Of a stretch of DNA of 64,000 nt, positions 49,001 through 57,003 are shown one piece after another (the first letter of the stretch is position 1; each line of letters starts with the position of its first letter). The stretch comes from Edolisoma coerulescens. Its lineage: Eukaryota > Chordata > Aves > Passeriformes > Campephagidae. A model generated the notes under the pieces. The model did not search any database, had not been told where the DNA came from, and saw only the letters and a list, made by a program, of their open reading frames with translations. The position numbers and the translations under genes were made by a program. The stretch spans positions 1,996,208 through 2,060,207 of the forward strand of contig VWZW01006249.1 of NCBI GenBank assembly GCA_013397115.1, read 5' to 3'.

Positions 49001-51010
49001 AACTGCCATTTACCAGAGATTATTTCTTATTTAAAATATGGAAGTCATTAATACCCTACATTTTTAAAAATATGTAATGATGAACACTAATAGAAGCATT
49101 GCTTTTTCCACCCACACCCCAAAAGGGTTATTCTGTAGAGGTCTGAAGACACAAACTCCAAACTTACTGAACAGCAGCATATTCAATAAGAGTAAATGAA
49201 CACAGATGGCATTAGCAGTTTTCCAGTACAGAAGTCAATCATACCCACATACTGGAAATTCTGTGACTATTTTCCTTTAAAATAAAGGAAGACTCTGATG
49301 CAGGCTCTGGTACTGGGTTCTGCACACAGGTAAATATCTGACTATCTGATGAAAGTGTAATTATCAGTAGTCTTCCAAAAGATGTCAAGAATGTTAAAAC
49401 ACTTAACAACGGTTTAATTTCCAATACTCACAATAAAACCAAGACATTATTCTATATGTAGTAAAGCATCACACAGGCAAAATTGCCTATGTATTTATTT
49501 AGTGTTCCAGGTGGGTTAGAATAATTTTCTACAGACACAAGTATCATTCCCCTTTCCTATTCAGAATATTACCTCAAGGAGCAATGCTAAGATTAAAATA
49601 TATCAAAATCAATACCAACAGAGGTATTTGTCAAATTCCTAATTCATGCCTACCTGGTAAAAGTACTGGTTCCAGTTTTTTAATCCGTGGTTCTGACGCT
49701 ATATTGTCATCAGCCTGAAGAAAAAAAAAGATCATTTACTTAAGACTCAGAACTTTACAGTCACACACAAGCCTGATCTGCTTGTACAGAGGAGAAAGTT
49801 GTTTTAACTTAAAAAGTTCATCTTAAGGAGCTAGAATCCAATCACAGCAAGAGTTTTTAACAATTTTGAGTGCATTTAGATTTGTACCAAAAGAATAATA
49901 CAATATTTAAAATATTCATATTTAACAAATTGGGTAACCCAAACTATAATAAGTCACAGGATAAACAAAAAGCAATTTGGCTTGACATCTCATAATGGCT
50001 CAAGATCTACAACAAATTTTACAGATACAGACACTCAAGTTCAAAAAACTCTCTACAAACTTCTAACACGCACAGCTTTCCAACATAGAAAGGATTTCAA
50101 AAAACCCCAAGGCCTAGAACACACATATGCCTACTTGCAATTCAGTTTCAAACCTTAACAATAAAAATCTTCTATAAAAAGAGTGGAACCTTTGGTGAAA
50201 TAACCCACGGTTCCTACAACAACAGCAATATAACTATTTCCCAGGACTAGGAGTATCCAGAACTGTGTTAAACCGACATCTCACTTTTACTAAGAAATTG
50301 TGAAAAAACAAAAGTCAGTCAACATGTCAAACATGTTGCTAGAAGAGGTCCTGCTTTCTCTAAAATAAATAAATATCACTTTCTGTCAAGTGCACGCCCA
50401 GATGACACAAAAAATCCTGGTGGTTCTCGATATACTTAGTACTATATGCGCTGTATATACCTGATAGATACACTTGGGTTTTGTTATTTATGCCATCGGG
50501 CAAGTTTTAAACGTGAAACGATGGCTACGAGTGAGAGTTTATCTGCACAGCACAGAAGCGCCCGCTGCTTTCTCCTCATCCCGCCCAGCGCTGCGAGCAA
50601 AGCGAGCCCAAACACCTGAAGCATAATTCACAACTTTGCAAAATAACCTCGCACGGGCCGATTTTAACGAACACAAGACTTCACTTCGACAGAAGTCCTG
50701 CTCCCCGACCACAGTGCGGGCTCTGTCCGTGTGCGATGCGGAGACCCGGAGGCCGAGGGGCTGCACCCCGAACCGGCTGCGCAGCTTTTGTTTCGCGGTG
50801 CCACGGAGGGCTCGGGGGCCCGGCAGCCCCTCCACAGGTGCCGCTCGCCACCCCCGGGCCAGCGGGCACAGCCCCGGGGCGGCACCTCGGCCACGGACGG
50901 CCCGGGGCAGGCAGGGCAGGGAGGACAGGTCGGTAATGGCAGCAAAAGGCGGTTACCTGAGGCAGAAGGTACGACTTGAAGGTGGGTTTGGGCTGCTTGA
51001 GAGAGAACAT
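18419..51010 (-). CDS. MTMR10: MTMR10, myotubularin-related protein 10 (16 coding exons, complete)
   Basis: MTMR10 is a catalytically inactive member of the myotubularin phosphoinositide-3-phosphatase family, in the MTMR10/11/12 branch. Such members are thought to act as adaptors or stabilisers of active partners. The exons join in frame to 2304 nt, giving 767 residues (human 777). The order is a short N-terminus (MFSLKQPKPTF), a PH-GRAM domain over about residues 30-185, a Gly-rich loop (196-200), the phosphatase-like fold to about 570, and a C-terminal tail ending in LANED. Where active members have the HCxDGWDRT loop, residues 393-401 read QEEEGRDLS: both the catalytic Cys and the Arg are lost. 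The start codon has A at -3 and lies in a CpG island. The gene is transcribed towards FAN1 and away from TRPM1. All phases agree and no stop interrupts the frame. Confidence 0.97.
19539..19721 (-). CDS. MTMR10: MTMR10 coding exon 15
   Basis: The acceptor is tctcacag and the donor TCCAAG|gtgact. It codes for EFAISKNIQLGDEKGL and VWDWSLQFASRDRLLFHNPL. The 3' half is GC-rich compared with neighbouring introns. Confidence 0.95.
19722..20562 (-). other. MTMR10: MTMR10 intron 14
   Basis: This 841 nt intron is AT-rich, with no gene or named repeat seen. Intron 15 (19019-19538) is equally plain. Confidence 0.6.
20563..20733 (-). CDS. MTMR10: MTMR10 coding exon 14
   Basis: The acceptor is ttcccag and the donor AGCACT|gtgagt. 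It codes for SPLFLMFLDCVWQLLEQYPA and ISLFGTFLFNCPHQRVK, the FGTFLFN block of all myotubularins. 171 nt, phase 0. Confidence 0.96.
20734..22006 (-). other. MTMR10: MTMR10 intron 13
   Basis: This 1.3 kb intron has a GC-rich stretch near 21330-21620 that leaves both strands open by chance. No gene is recognised. Confidence 0.6.
22007..22176 (-). CDS. MTMR10: MTMR10 coding exon 13 (dead catalytic loop)
   Basis: The acceptor is tttgcag and the donor AAAGAG|gtaaaa. It starts in the degenerate loop (EEEGRDLS in place of CxDGWDRT) and continues with VMLDPYFRTIVGFQSLIQKE, a strongly conserved myotubularin segment. Confidence 0.96.
22177..23028 (-). other. MTMR10: MTMR10 intron 12
   Basis: This 852 nt intron is AT-rich, and nothing else is recognised in it. 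Intron 9 (23601-24575) is equally plain. Confidence 0.55.
23029..23099 (-). CDS. MTMR10: MTMR10 coding exon 12
   Basis: This 71 nt exon has acceptor tcctag and donor ACAAG|gtaata. It codes for AFLKHSAELVYMMECKHVSV and ends just inside the former catalytic loop. Confidence 0.94.
23278..23347 (-). CDS. MTMR10: MTMR10 coding exon 11
   Basis: This 70 nt exon has acceptor gttgcag and donor TTAG|gttggt. It codes for EPFDETEEKWLSSLENTRWL and sits between introns of 122 and 178 nt. Confidence 0.94.
23470..23600 (-). CDS. MTMR10: MTMR10 coding exon 10
   Basis: The acceptor is cctgcag and the donor AATG|gtatgc. It codes for ICNAITRSHPLRSDVYKSDL and IKLKQLCVN. 131 nt. Confidence 0.95.
24576..24664 (-). 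CDS. MTMR10: MTMR10 coding exon 9
   Basis: The acceptor is catgttag and the donor AAAG|gtaagt. It codes for LWSWNHPNGSALVRMANIKD and ends at RRIDQ before a split Arg codon. Confidence 0.94.
24835..24922 (-). CDS. MTMR10: MTMR10 coding exon 8
   Basis: This 88 nt exon has acceptor ccacaag and donor GCCA|gtaagt. It codes for LPEYFVVPSSLADQDLK and FIGRRMP. The intron after it is only 170 nt. Confidence 0.94.
25350..25521 (-). CDS. MTMR10: MTMR10 coding exon 7 (Gly-rich loop)
   Basis: The acceptor is ttcccag and the donor ACTTG|gtaagt. It codes for a Gly-rich loop with five consecutive Gly (196-200), clearly shorter than the human tract as I recall it, then TPLFETYSDWDREIKRTGAS, conserved at the start of the phosphatase-like domain. 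Confidence 0.96.
25522..27890 (-). other. MTMR10: MTMR10 intron 6
   Basis: This 2.4 kb AT-rich intron starts with an A-run near 25550-25575. No gene and no repeat I can name. Confidence 0.6.
27891..27981 (-). CDS. MTMR10: MTMR10 coding exon 6
   Basis: This 91 nt exon has acceptor ttcctag and donor TCCAG|gtaagg. It codes for VCLAIAHYSQPTDLQLLFAF, the end of the GRAM domain and the linker to the phosphatase-like fold. Confidence 0.94.
28140..28236. repeat. possible ancient interspersed repeat fragment
   Basis: The stretch around 'ggtccagcccagcactctgt' and 'ctgacagcagccagcaatca' resembles an old, widely dispersed amniote repeat with the wording 'cagcatcctgtctctgacag..ccagcaccagatgctt'. This is from memory, and I cannot name the family. 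Confidence 0.3.
30890..31059 (+). mobile_element. CR1 LINE 3' end
   Basis: It contains 'gaagttgtggctgtgccatc', 'caggtgtccctgcccacggc', 'cccttccaacccaaactgtt' and the tail ctgtgattctgtga, all hallmarks of the avian CR1 3' end. It is truncated at its 5' side and lies antisense within MTMR10 intron 5. Confidence 0.93.
34136..34325. promoter_or_regulatory. CpG-rich patch inside MTMR10 intron 5
   Basis: About 190 bp of GC-rich DNA with many CpGs (for example ccgcgg, gcgcgggg, ccgggcggg) sit in an otherwise AT-rich intron about 600 bp downstream of exon 5. It might be an internal promoter, an enhancer or an eroded repeat. There is no coding match. Confidence 0.35.
34910..35052 (-). CDS. MTMR10: MTMR10 coding exon 5
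   Basis: The acceptor is ctttgcag and the donor AAAAAG|gtatta. It codes for KQKVLGPNQKLKFNPTELII and the FRIVRFRFDEAGPESAKK block. 143 nt, ending in phase 0. Confidence 0.96.
35053..37281 (-). other. MTMR10: MTMR10 introns 3 and 4
   Basis: These introns of about 1.1 and 1.0 kb flank exon 4 (36089-36161). They are AT-rich with no recognised features. Confidence 0.6.
36089..36161 (-). CDS. MTMR10: MTMR10 coding exon 4
   Basis: This 73 nt exon has acceptor gtttcag and donor CACAG|gtatgt. It codes for KFHYKNLLLGEHDVPLTCIE, continuing the GRAM domain. Confidence 0.94.
37282..37418 (-). CDS. MTMR10: MTMR10 coding exon 3 (PH-GRAM)
   Basis: The acceptor is gttttag and the donor CTGCAG|gttggt. It codes for EIVVNEVNFVRKC through FKISFITDDPMPLQ, the first strands of the GRAM domain. 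137 nt, phase 1 to 0. Confidence 0.96.
37630..37755. repeat. A/C-rich low-complexity tract
   Basis: On the + strand the sequence is almost only A and C. On the MTMR10 strand it is G/T-rich, with five G-runs (complements of C-runs at 37683-37689, 37699-37701, 37710-37713, 37727-37729 and 37739-37741), about 210 nt upstream of exon 3. Confidence 0.85.
42564..42602. repeat. A-rich simple repeat
   Basis: An almost pure A tract interrupted by single G or C, inside MTMR10 intron 2. No element body is recognised next to it. Confidence 0.8.
44590..45030. promoter_or_regulatory. GC/CpG-rich patch in MTMR10 intron 2
   Basis: CpG-containing GC-rich sequence (gacccgacgg, ggagcgcttcgg, cccccggcccgag) stands out against the AT-rich intron. 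A second one lies at 45905-46220. They may be intronic regulatory elements. Function is not shown by sequence. Confidence 0.3.
44943..44969. repeat. three tandem copies of a 9-mer (ctcattaac)
   Basis: Three perfect head-to-tail copies of ctcattaac at the edge of a GC-rich patch in MTMR10 intron 2. A short minisatellite, possibly variable. Confidence 0.9.
49654..49714 (-). CDS. MTMR10: MTMR10 coding exon 2
   Basis: This 61 nt exon has acceptor tcttcag and donor CCAG|gtaggc. It codes for SEPRIKKLEPVLLPG, as in mammalian MTMR10, and is too short to appear as an ORF. Confidence 0.93.
49715..50956 (-). other. MTMR10: MTMR10 intron 1
   Basis: A 1.2 kb intron: AT-rich at its low-coordinate end and strongly GC- and CpG-rich from about 50540 on, where it forms the downstream half of the promoter CpG island. 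Confidence 0.7.
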
Positions 51011-51022
51011 TGTGGCCGCCGG
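50540..51022 (-). promoter_or_regulatory. MTMR10: MTMR10 CpG-island promoter region (part)
   Basis: Dense CpG and GC over the first exon and the start of intron 1, a housekeeping-type island. It continues into the 383-base gap, so the transcription start and most of the 5'UTR are missing from this assembly. Confidence 0.75.
50957..51010 (-). CDS. MTMR10: MTMR10 coding exon 1
   Basis: The start codon is at 51010-51008 and the donor is CTCAG|gtaacc. It codes for 18 residues, MFSLKQPKPTFKSYLLPQ, nearly identical to the mammalian start. The leader begins only 12 nt from an assembly gap. Confidence 0.96.
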
Positions 51023-51405
51023 NNNNNNNNNNNNNNNNNNNNNNNNNNNNNNNNNNNNNNNNNNNNNNNNNNNNNNNNNNNNNNNNNNNNNNNNNNNNNN
51101 NNNNNNNNNNNNNNNNNNNNNNNNNNNNNNNNNNNNNNNNNNNNNNNNNNNNNNNNNNNNNNNNNNNNNNNNNNNNNNNNNNNNNNNNNNNNNNNNNNNN
51201 NNNNNNNNNNNNNNNNNNNNNNNNNNNNNNNNNNNNNNNNNNNNNNNNNNNNNNNNNNNNNNNNNNNNNNNNNNNNNNNNNNNNNNNNNNNNNNNNNNNN
51301 NNNNNNNNNNNNNNNNNNNNNNNNNNNNNNNNNNNNNNNNNNNNNNNNNNNNNNNNNNNNNNNNNNNNNNNNNNNNNNNNNNNNNNNNNNNNNNNNNNNN
51401 NNNNN
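51023..51405. other. assembly gap (383 N)
   Basis: A run of N interrupts the MTMR10 CpG island. Open frames spanning it are artefacts of the N run. Confidence 1.
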
Positions 51406-51538
51406 GGCACTTCACAGCCGGGTTCCGTAAGGCCTTGAGCAACCTGTTCTAGTGCAAGCTGCCCCTGCCCATGGCAGCGGGGTGGAACTGGGTGATCTAT
51501 GGTCCATCCCAACCCCGTGACGTTCTGTGATTCTGTGA
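51406..51538 (+). mobile_element. CR1 LINE 3' end next to gap
   Basis: It has 'agcaacctgttctagtgcaa', 'gctgcccctgcccatggcag' and the tail gttctgtgattctgtga. The 5' part is cut by, or lost in, the assembly gap. Confidence 0.9.
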
Positions 51539-51631
51539 ATCATTGCTATCGAGTTCATCCCCTGTCACCCTTTATGCAAGGTGTACACATTACAGCCGTG
51601 GGGTGTATGCAACACTCAGGCACATGGTGTG

Positions 51632-51727
51632 ACTCTTGGGGATAGTTCTGTGCAGGGCCAGAAGCTGGACTCAAGGATCCTTGTGGGTCCTTTCCAACTC
51701 AGCATATTCTGTGCGGTTCTGTGATGA
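51632..51727 (+). mobile_element. second CR1 LINE 3' end
   Basis: The blocks 'ggactcaaggatccttgtgg' and 'tcctttccaactcagcatat' followed by ttctgtgcggttctgtga are typical of a different CR1 subfamily from the copy 100 bp before it. Confidence 0.85.
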
Positions 51728-53671
51728 CTGGGTGATGCCCCAGGTGGCTGCTGCAGTCACCCTCCCACTCTGCAACCCTGCTGACCGGGAGCTGGATGTT
51801 GATCCAACATTCCTTTAATTCCCTTTAAGCTTTCCAAGCACTCGTGTTGCTCACCTGAGCTTGTCCAGATCATGGAAATTACATAGGCACCCACCTAAAT
51901 TGCCAAAATCCATCACTTCTATCTCTTTTAAGTAGGAAACTGAGTAACTGCTCATGTTTGCTTAGTGGCCCATGGCACCCATAAAGGTCCATATTGCAGG
52001 TAAATATATGACTGCTCTGAACTTGGCCTCTGCAGTGGAAATACTTCCTACACAAAGCAACAGTTTGGATGGAAATGTGGTTTAATGGAGATCCCTAGAT
52101 CAGGAATACACGGTCTGTCAGCTATGAGATCTAAGGAAGGGGGAGACCCTGGGTTCTCCTCCTGATGATTCAGTCACAAGGGAACTGGGTCAAACCACCA
52201 GGTCTCTCCAGATTTTGGAGCCAGGTCTGATGTGTTCAGGAGGGCAAGAAGGGCTGGCCCCTGCCTGCTGGTGCACCACAGTCATGGTTCCAGCTGTGAG
52301 CCAAGCAGAGTTCACAGCAAGGACCATGGTTTAGGGGTGAGAGTTGAAGGCCAGGACCTGACAAACATACTGCTGGTGTTTTGCAGCCTCACCTTATTAA
52401 AAAGCATGATTTTGGTCAGCATACTGTCATGAAAATGGAACAGCTCACATGCAATGTAACATTAGTAAAGGCCTGCTCCAGCACAATGGTGAAGACTCCA
52501 GAAAAATGGACACATTTTTAGACACAAAATGACACATGCAGCACTCAACATCAGCTGCAAGGTCAAGATCTTCCCTTATTAATAGAAAGTATATTATATT
52601 GCATTATAGACCCTGGAATTTTTGTAAAGTCTGAGGGTGTGTGTTCAATGAAAGAACAGACTTTAGGGCACAATCTGGATTCCACAATTTAGAGGAGATG
52701 CCCCACTGATTGCAGCAGAAAGGTTTGATTGAACAATGAGGAGGGAAACAATCCATTGGCTCCTGCCTAAGTTGAGGAAAGCTCGTGCATACATTTAATG
52801 CTGCTCAACAGCCCAGGGGAGAGCACCCTGCTCTTGGACTTGTAGATAGAGAAGATAAAACCAATCCCAAGGTACTTTTCAAAGTGCATCTCCTTGCACA
52901 AAGGTCCCATCTTATTGCTGTTGGCAGACAGTGCCCTTCACTTTATCCTCTATTTTCACATATACCATTTTTATGCTGCAAACATCATTGTCTAAATGGG
53001 ATTATTCAGCCTGGCATGATCTCATGCCCCAGTCCATTTTAGAGGGTGCACTGTGCTGCAGATGCTGCTGGTGGTGTAAAGCTGAGTGCTGTGAGAACAA
53101 ACCACAGCTCCTCTCATCCCCTTTCATAACCTAAATCCCTTGGATGTTTGATAAGTGAGAAATACTGCGGGACTAGCCCTTATCTCTATCCTTCTTTAAA
53201 GTTTTTGTTCATATTCAGAACACTGGTGAAAGGGAATTTAACTCAAAAAAGGGGGAAGTGAGGGGATGAGGAAAGCAGAAACTGCCCAGATTTGAAATTG
53301 CCCATAACAAATTTGCCAGTGATATTAAAAATGATGATTATTTACACCACATCAGAATTACAAGAGTGTTTCTGCATCAGCACAGAGACTTTTTAGGAGT
53401 AGCTGCAAAAGCAATCTTGCTCATGAGAGGATGATCACAGGATAGCAAAAATTTCCATTAAGGACTGCACTGACACATTGAAAATGCAGTGCTGTTCTGA
53501 AAATGAACAAACTAAATCAAAACTAAGCTCTCACAAGATTTGTGAGGATTGTTACTGGAACTGATTACAAGTTTCCACTGAAAGAGTTCTATGCCAGTAG
53601 GAGAAGAAGGCTGATTTGACAGAATTGAGTACTTTGGAGAAGCAAGTTAATTGTCACATTTTGCAGTGAGA

Positions 53672-53745
53672 TGCAGACAGGCAGAGCAGGGCAGGCAGGC
53701 AGGGCAGGGCAGACAAGGCAAGAGGGCAGGCAGGACAGGCAGGGA
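53672..53745. repeat. GGCA-rich degenerate minisatellite
   Basis: About 70 bp made of imperfect repeats of ggcag, ggcagg and ggcaa in the intergenic region. No coding function is supported. Confidence 0.75.
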
Positions 53746-53977
53746 AATCCTCTGGCTCCTTTTTGGCAATGAACTCAACTGCCCGCCCATCTCTGGCCAT
53801 CCCAGCTCTGCCTCACTCGCTCGCTTTCTTCAAACAGTTCTGCCAAGCCAGAGATTTCTGAGAATGCCTTTGTTCTATGAGAGCAGTCTTGAAAGGATGG
53901 TGGGAAGACAGCTATGCAACAAAGCCAGCTGAACTGAAAAAACTGCAGATGTCTGGTGTTATTCTCATTATTTAAAA

Positions 53978-53990
53978 TTTTTTTTTTTTT
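53978..53990. repeat. T13 homopolymer
   Basis: An uninterrupted run of 13 T in intergenic DNA, with no element body recognised beside it. Confidence 0.8.
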
Positions 53991-54394
53991 ACTCAGCACA
54001 GTTATTTTCCTTGCCTCTACCTTGTTATTCAGTGGTATCTCCTGTGTGCTAGCCTGACCAGGACCCTTTCACTCAGCCACTCTCACTCTGAGAAGCAGCC
54101 TGACCTGCTCTCCCAGTGGTATCACTGCCCATGCTGTGTGGTTGTCTCCCGGGGCTCTTTTTACATACAGTGCCACTATTTGTGACAGTGCAGATAATTA
54201 TCTGTTAGCTGTGGCTGGGGTGCATAACCTGCTGTATTCAGTGCACGCTCAGACACCTTCCTAAAAGTTCTGGTACAACCTCATAGGGCAGCTCTGTGGT
54301 TGGGGAAGTGCTTTGGCTTGTGCAATGCATGAGGGCTGGGGTTAAGTCAGAACAGATTTTTCACAATGGTCCCTTTTGATCTCTCAGCAGATTA

Positions 54395-54513
54395 GAGAAT
54401 GGCTTTCATTAGACATGTTCAAGAACAGGTTAGACCACCATCTGCCACTGATGCTATTGACATAGCTGAACTCGCCTAGTGCAGATGATCTCTTCCAGAC
54501 TTGTATTTCTATG
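54395..54513 (+). mobile_element. diverged CR1 LINE 3' fragment
   Basis: The blocks 'gttcaagaacaggttagacc' and 'gcagatgatctcttccagac' match the 3' end of an older CR1 lineage. The tail is degenerate. Confidence 0.65.
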
Positions 54514-55585
54514 GCAACTTACATGTTTTCATAGCTCTCTGAAGACTGGTTCAATCATTGGTTTGAACTCCAAGACAAAAAGACACAAACGTTGTCTGAT
54601 TTCACAGCTGAGCTATGTGCCCAGAGCTATAGCAAGTGTGCAGCAAGTCTGCAAAGTCAGGGATTCACTGATGAAAGTCAGTTCTGTTTTTCACTGGAAG
54701 TGTTACAGTTTATTACTGTACCTGGACACCTCTCTACTTGTGCACTCAATAGCTTGTGCACCCAAATTGCCTCAGCCTGCACTCTGAAGTGTGGGACTCT
54801 GGCCGGGGACTCGAGGGAGCCAGCCCTACAGGTCTGTATTACCTCTTACAGAATAAAAACATAACACCTTAAATTTATAAAGCAGTTGGTAAAAGAAAAA
54901 AGTCATTCCTGAATGTCCTTGATGAAGACCTAGGAGAGCTTGAATATTTAAAATGTCATTATTTATATAAAAGAGCAACTTTGACAGTCTTGGCCATATA
55001 CAAAAGACATAAAAACTATGCGGAGGTTTTAGTTTGCTGAGGTATCTCAGGAAAAAAGCCTCCTTTGCAGGGCACATCTGTGAAGTGGAGGCTGTCTTCT
55101 GTGTGTAGAGGTTTAATGATACGGAACTTTGCTGTGTCACATAAGGGTACTTTCCTTGTTAATCATTGTGTAGGTACTACTTGCCTAGAGTTATTGCTGC
55201 TATTCATAGTACAGTGTTCTACCTTGACTTGGACTATTTCACACAGGTATTGTGATAGTGACTATTGGATTAGTAAAGCTTCTAAACTAGAATCTAATCT
55301 TTTTCCATTTTGAAGGCTGTTGGTTTGCTCAGTTGACTGCTTGCTGAGCACAGCAGTCCAGTTAGGGCAAGCAAAGAGAGATGCTTGCATCTAGAATCAT
55401 GCAGGATGAAGCACTGTGGTTTTATAGGGGGTTTCATGGTGCAGAGACAAAAGAGGAGCAGGCACATGAAATTATGCATCCTCTTTTTCATTACTCCAAC
55501 ACCAAGCACTAGGTGGATACCAGCACTTAAATATTTCAGCTGAACATCTGCAAAGAATAATTTAAAGCCTGTTATGAAGACATAC

Positions 55586-55653
55586 CTTACATCCGTTGTA
55601 AAGATAGAGAGCATCAACCATAAAGCACCACTTTGCCATATCAAACTTTGTTT
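55586..55653 (-). other. possible cryptic or alternative exon (68 nt)
   Basis: On the - strand a good acceptor (ccttatctgcag) and a near-consensus donor (AAG|gtatgt) bracket 68 nt that are open in two frames. One frame reads KFDMAKWCFMVDALYLYNGC, which I do not recognise. It could be a distal 5' exon of MTMR10, a downstream exon of TRPM1, or chance. Confidence 0.2.
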
Positions 55654-56955
55654 CTGCAGATAAGGCTAGAAGTTGAAAAAAGCAAAATAAAATTGCAGTT
55701 TTAAGAAAATCTGTAGTCTTTGTCTCACTTCTCCCAAGGCCTGTGTTTTGTCAGCCTACAATGCAAGTAACTGCTGGGTGCTGTTGTATGACGACCCCAA
55801 ACTCCCGTGCCTTGCTACCATTTGAAGTGGCCTTTAAATGGCCACATAAACCAGGTCCTTACATTGCTTATGCCTTCCTGTCCAATGCTGGATCACAGTG
55901 GAGGATCAAAATCCACAATTAGGCTGAATCTTCAGCTTAGGTGACTGCTGCATGTGGTGGAATACTTATCTGCAATGGTTGCAGTGAGAAGAAAACACCC
56001 CTAGGGCTAATGTGGCCTCATAACCCAGCAAACAGAGGCTAATTGTCACTGCTAGCAACAGGCCACAGGCTTTATACTGACTTGGTAAGGCCTCAGGACT
56101 GAGGCTTGTCAGGGCTGCTTTGTCTGAACTTGCCTTAACCTGCCTTGAGCTGGCCCTCGTTTGTTTAGCTGTGCAAGCAGTTTTTCTAATGACGAGGAAA
56201 TTCAGGTTTATTTGTAGGATTTAAAGGCCAGTGATGAAAAACAAAATATAACTTTGTAGCACACATAAAAATGCCCTTAAAGTAGCAAAAAATAAGGATG
56301 AAGAAACAACATAAACATCATGCTCACACCCTACAAAGGACCTGGGATGCTGACAGCTGGCAGTATTTCCTCACTATCCTCACTGGAGCCACTGACCAGT
56401 AGACCAAGGATTAGAGCAGGTGTGAATAAACATCAAAATAAGGGGTAGATAGTAGGAAGTGTGTATCGAGTAACTTTACCTTATTCTGTTTTCCCATTAG
56501 TAGCATAGTAGTATTCTTTTCTGTTCTCTCTTCTTATCTCTTCTCTCTTATAATTAGACAGATCTAAACTAATAACAATTCATATATTAGACTGTTAACA
56601 TTCGTTACACTAACAAGAAATTCCTGACCTTACATCCAAGGTGTGTCTCCTTTTAGCTCCCAACAGCTTTTGAGTGCAACACTAACCCAGGTAAAGTGAC
56701 CTGCTGGAAAGGACAGTGCTGCAGAAGCATCGGTGGGACCCCAGCACTGTGTCCCAAGGGCTGCTGTCATTTGGAAAACTCACCTGCTCCACATGAAGGG
56801 CTCAGCAGCACACTGGCTTTGTGTCAGCCCAGAACACCTGTAACAGGGCACAGTCCTGTTCATCTTGCAGAGCTAATGAAATGATCCTGTTAACATCCTT
56901 GGTCACGCACCCTCCTCATGTTCCTGTTTCCTGATTAGGCCTTGCAGGTATGTTC

Positions 56956-57003
56956 TTTTTATTTTTATTTAGAAATTTATTTTTATTTATTTATTTTTAT
57001 TTT
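56956..57003. repeat. (TTTAT)n-like simple repeat
   Basis: A T-rich tract of TTTAT and TTTATTTT units. On the TRPM1 strand it holds several AATAAA hexamers, more likely due to the repeat than real poly(A) signals. Confidence 0.8.

Larger units (their letters stand above)
37419..49653 (-). other. MTMR10: MTMR10 intron 2
   Basis: The largest intron (12.2 kb). It holds an A/C-rich tract at 37630-37755, a decayed CA/TA-rich stretch around 41260-41340, an A-rich run near 42564-42602, and two GC/CpG-rich patches (44590-45030 and 45905-46220). The ORFs in it are short and match no family I know. Confidence 0.65.

Noticed and set aside
50636..51512. ORFs of 140-280 codons on both strands around 51 kb
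   Set aside because: They run through the 383 N assembly gap, which supplies no stop codons. Only the MTMR10 first exon (50957-51010) is real.
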